Shown here piece after piece: positions 5,257-6,310 of a stretch of 6,310 nucleotides of DNA. The notes beneath the pieces are model-generated. The model made no database searches, was not told the DNA's origin, and saw only the letters and a list, made by a program, of their open reading frames with translations. Position 1 is the stretch's first letter. The number at the start of each line of letters is the position of its first letter. A program made the position numbers and the translations under genes. Origin of the DNA: Eggerthellaceae bacterium (lineage in GTDB: Bacteria > Actinomycetota > Coriobacteriia > Coriobacteriales > Eggerthellaceae); NCBI GenBank assembly GCA_017459485.1, contig JAFUCW010000478.1, positions 1 through 6,310 of the forward strand, given 5' to 3'.

Positions 5257-6310
5257 GTGTATAGGACGAGAAGTTTGTACACCACCGCTGGTTTTCAGGT
5301 TAATCAGCACCTGGTCTGGCAAAGGCTAAGCGACGACCAGTCAGAAGCAATCGTAGGCCGCACGTTCGAGCTGCTCGAGCGCACGGGTGTTGACGTGTTG
5401 AGTGCAGATGCGCTGAAGGTCTATGCCGAGGCAGGATGCCATGTCGACGGCAACCGCGTACGCATTCCTACCGCTAAATCCGAATGGGCGCTCCGCTGCG
5501 CCCCTTCGCGCGTTACCCTGTGCGACCGCAATGGCAATCGCGCCATGCTGCTCGAGAACAACGAAGCTCACTGGGGTCCTGGCTACACTGCCAAGGAGTT
5601 CATTGAGCAAGAGCAGAACATGGACACCAACAACAGCAAGATTCGTCCCTTCACTATCGCTGACGTGGAGATGTACGGCAAGCTGTGCGACGCTCTGCCC
5701 AACATCAGCTTCGCCATGCCTGGCGGCTTCCCCACCGACGTTGACGAGGCGACTGCCGAAGTCCAGGTCTTCAAGACCCTGGCCAAGGCCACCAAGAAGC
5801 CCATCGTCCAGAACGTGAAGAACGCCGACCAAGCAACCAAGATCTTCGAGATGGCCGCTGCTATTGCGGGCTCTGCCGAGAAGCTCGCCATCGATCCGTT
5901 CGTGGCGCTGCATGTGGTCGTCAACGAGCCGCTGCAGATCTCTGCAGAGGCAGCCGACGTGGTCGCCTTCGCCGCTGGCCACGGCTTGCCCATCATCGTT
6001 TCCAACGAGCTGGTTTCCGGCTTCACCGCTCCGGCAGACAGCGCTGGCGTGCTCATGGTCGCGCTGGCCAACTCGATCGCCGCTTTGGTGCTCGCCCAGC
6101 TTACCGCAGAGGGCGCTTCGTTCATTACGGGCGGCTTCTTCACCAACAACGACACGGTCAACGAACTGCATCCCTACGGTTCGCCCGAAATCAGCCTGCT
6201 CGGCGGCGGTTTTGCCAACGTGCTGCGCTCTCTGCGCATCCCGTCGTTCGGCTTCGCCGGCGGCACAGATGCGAAGTGCTCCGACGCCCAGCTGGGCCGG
6301 GAAGTGGCGC
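5257..6310 (+). CDS. MttB-superfamily (trimethylamine methyltransferase-like) methyltransferase, 3' truncated by window
   Basis: The frame is open from GTG at 5257 to the window edge, 351 codons of a family usually about 470-490 residues long. MttB-family enzymes move a methyl group from a methylated amine to a corrinoid protein. Matching segments include AIVGRTFELLERTGVDVL (31-48), HVDGNRVRIP (62-71), ISFAMPGGFPTDV (150-162), KKPIVQNV (180-187), HPYGSPEISLLGG (305-317) and GGTDAKCSDAQLG (335-347). No in-frame TAG is present, so at least this part has no pyrrolysine codon. Pyrrolysine-free members include the glycine betaine enzyme MtgB and the carnitine enzyme MtcB, so a quaternary amine is the likely substrate, in keeping with the BCCT carrier. 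The position matching archaeal pyrrolysine should lie near the end of the visible part, and an alignment is needed to confirm it. The corrinoid-protein gene directly upstream is its partner. Confidence 0.92.
   Translation, partial: MYRTRSLYTTAGFQVNQHLVWQRLSDDQSEAIVGRTFELLERTGVDVLSADALKVYAEAGCHVDGNRVRIPTAKSEWALRCAPSRVTLCDRNGNRAMLLENNEAHWGPGYTAKEFIEQEQNMDTNNSKIRPFTIADVEMYGKLCDALPNISFAMPGGFPTDVDEATAEVQVFKTLAKATKKPIVQNVKNADQATKIFEMAAAIAGSAEKLAIDPFVALHVVVNEPLQISAEAADVVAFAAGHGLPIIVSNELVSGFTAPADSAGVLMVALANSIAALVLAQLTAEGASFITGGFFTNNDTVNELHPYGSPEISLLGGGFANVLRSLRIPSFGFAGGTDAKCSDAQLGREVA

Noticed and set aside
5341..6171. 276-codon minus-strand frame opposite the methyltransferase
   Set aside because: It is a shadow of the plus-strand MttB-family gene, whose frame has clear family motifs and a strong ribosome binding site.

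Overview
The window suggests an anaerobic, moderately GC-rich bacterium that uses selenocysteine and corrinoid-dependent C1 chemistry. My best guess is a member of the Coriobacteriia (Eggerthellaceae-like), from codon use and gene content; this is an inference, and Firmicutes are not excluded. Coding DNA is clearly richer in GC than the leaders at about 2060-2400 and 4290-4510.

Layout. (1) 1-777, + strand: the 3' end of selB, the selenocysteine-specific elongation factor, followed by two tandem hairpin units, the second an excellent intrinsic terminator (957-988). (2) 987-1907, - strand, convergent with selB: a transcriptional regulator with an N-terminal PocR-type sensory domain and a C-terminal AraC-type DNA-binding domain. 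Its leader (about 1961-2057, - strand) matches the conserved core of a cobalamin riboswitch, and a good promoter (2062-2090) would start the transcript at the first base-paired segment of that aptamer. (3) 2416-3996, + strand, divergent from the regulator: a full-length BCCT-family transporter for betaine, carnitine or choline-type substrates. (4) 3997-4577: 581 bases without a credible gene, holding three or four strong stem-loops and then an AT-rich leader. (5) 4578-5216, + strand: a methyltransferase-associated corrinoid protein. (6) 5257 to the window end, + strand: an MttB-superfamily methyltransferase, starting at GTG, cut by the window edge and free of in-frame stop or amber codons as far as visible.

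How it fits together. Items 2-6 look like one quaternary-amine demethylation module. The BCCT carrier would import the methylated amine, the MttB-family enzyme would move a methyl group from it to Co(I) on the corrinoid protein, and a second methyltransferase and a corrinoid reactivase (neither in this window) would complete the pathway. The regulator probably controls the module. Two sequence blocks (GATTTTTTCTCA and CGAATTCCTATC) occur in the same order upstream of both the transporter and the corrinoid-protein gene and nowhere else that I noticed, so they are candidate shared control elements. The most notable feature is the coupling of a B12-sensing RNA to the regulator of a B12-dependent catabolic system.
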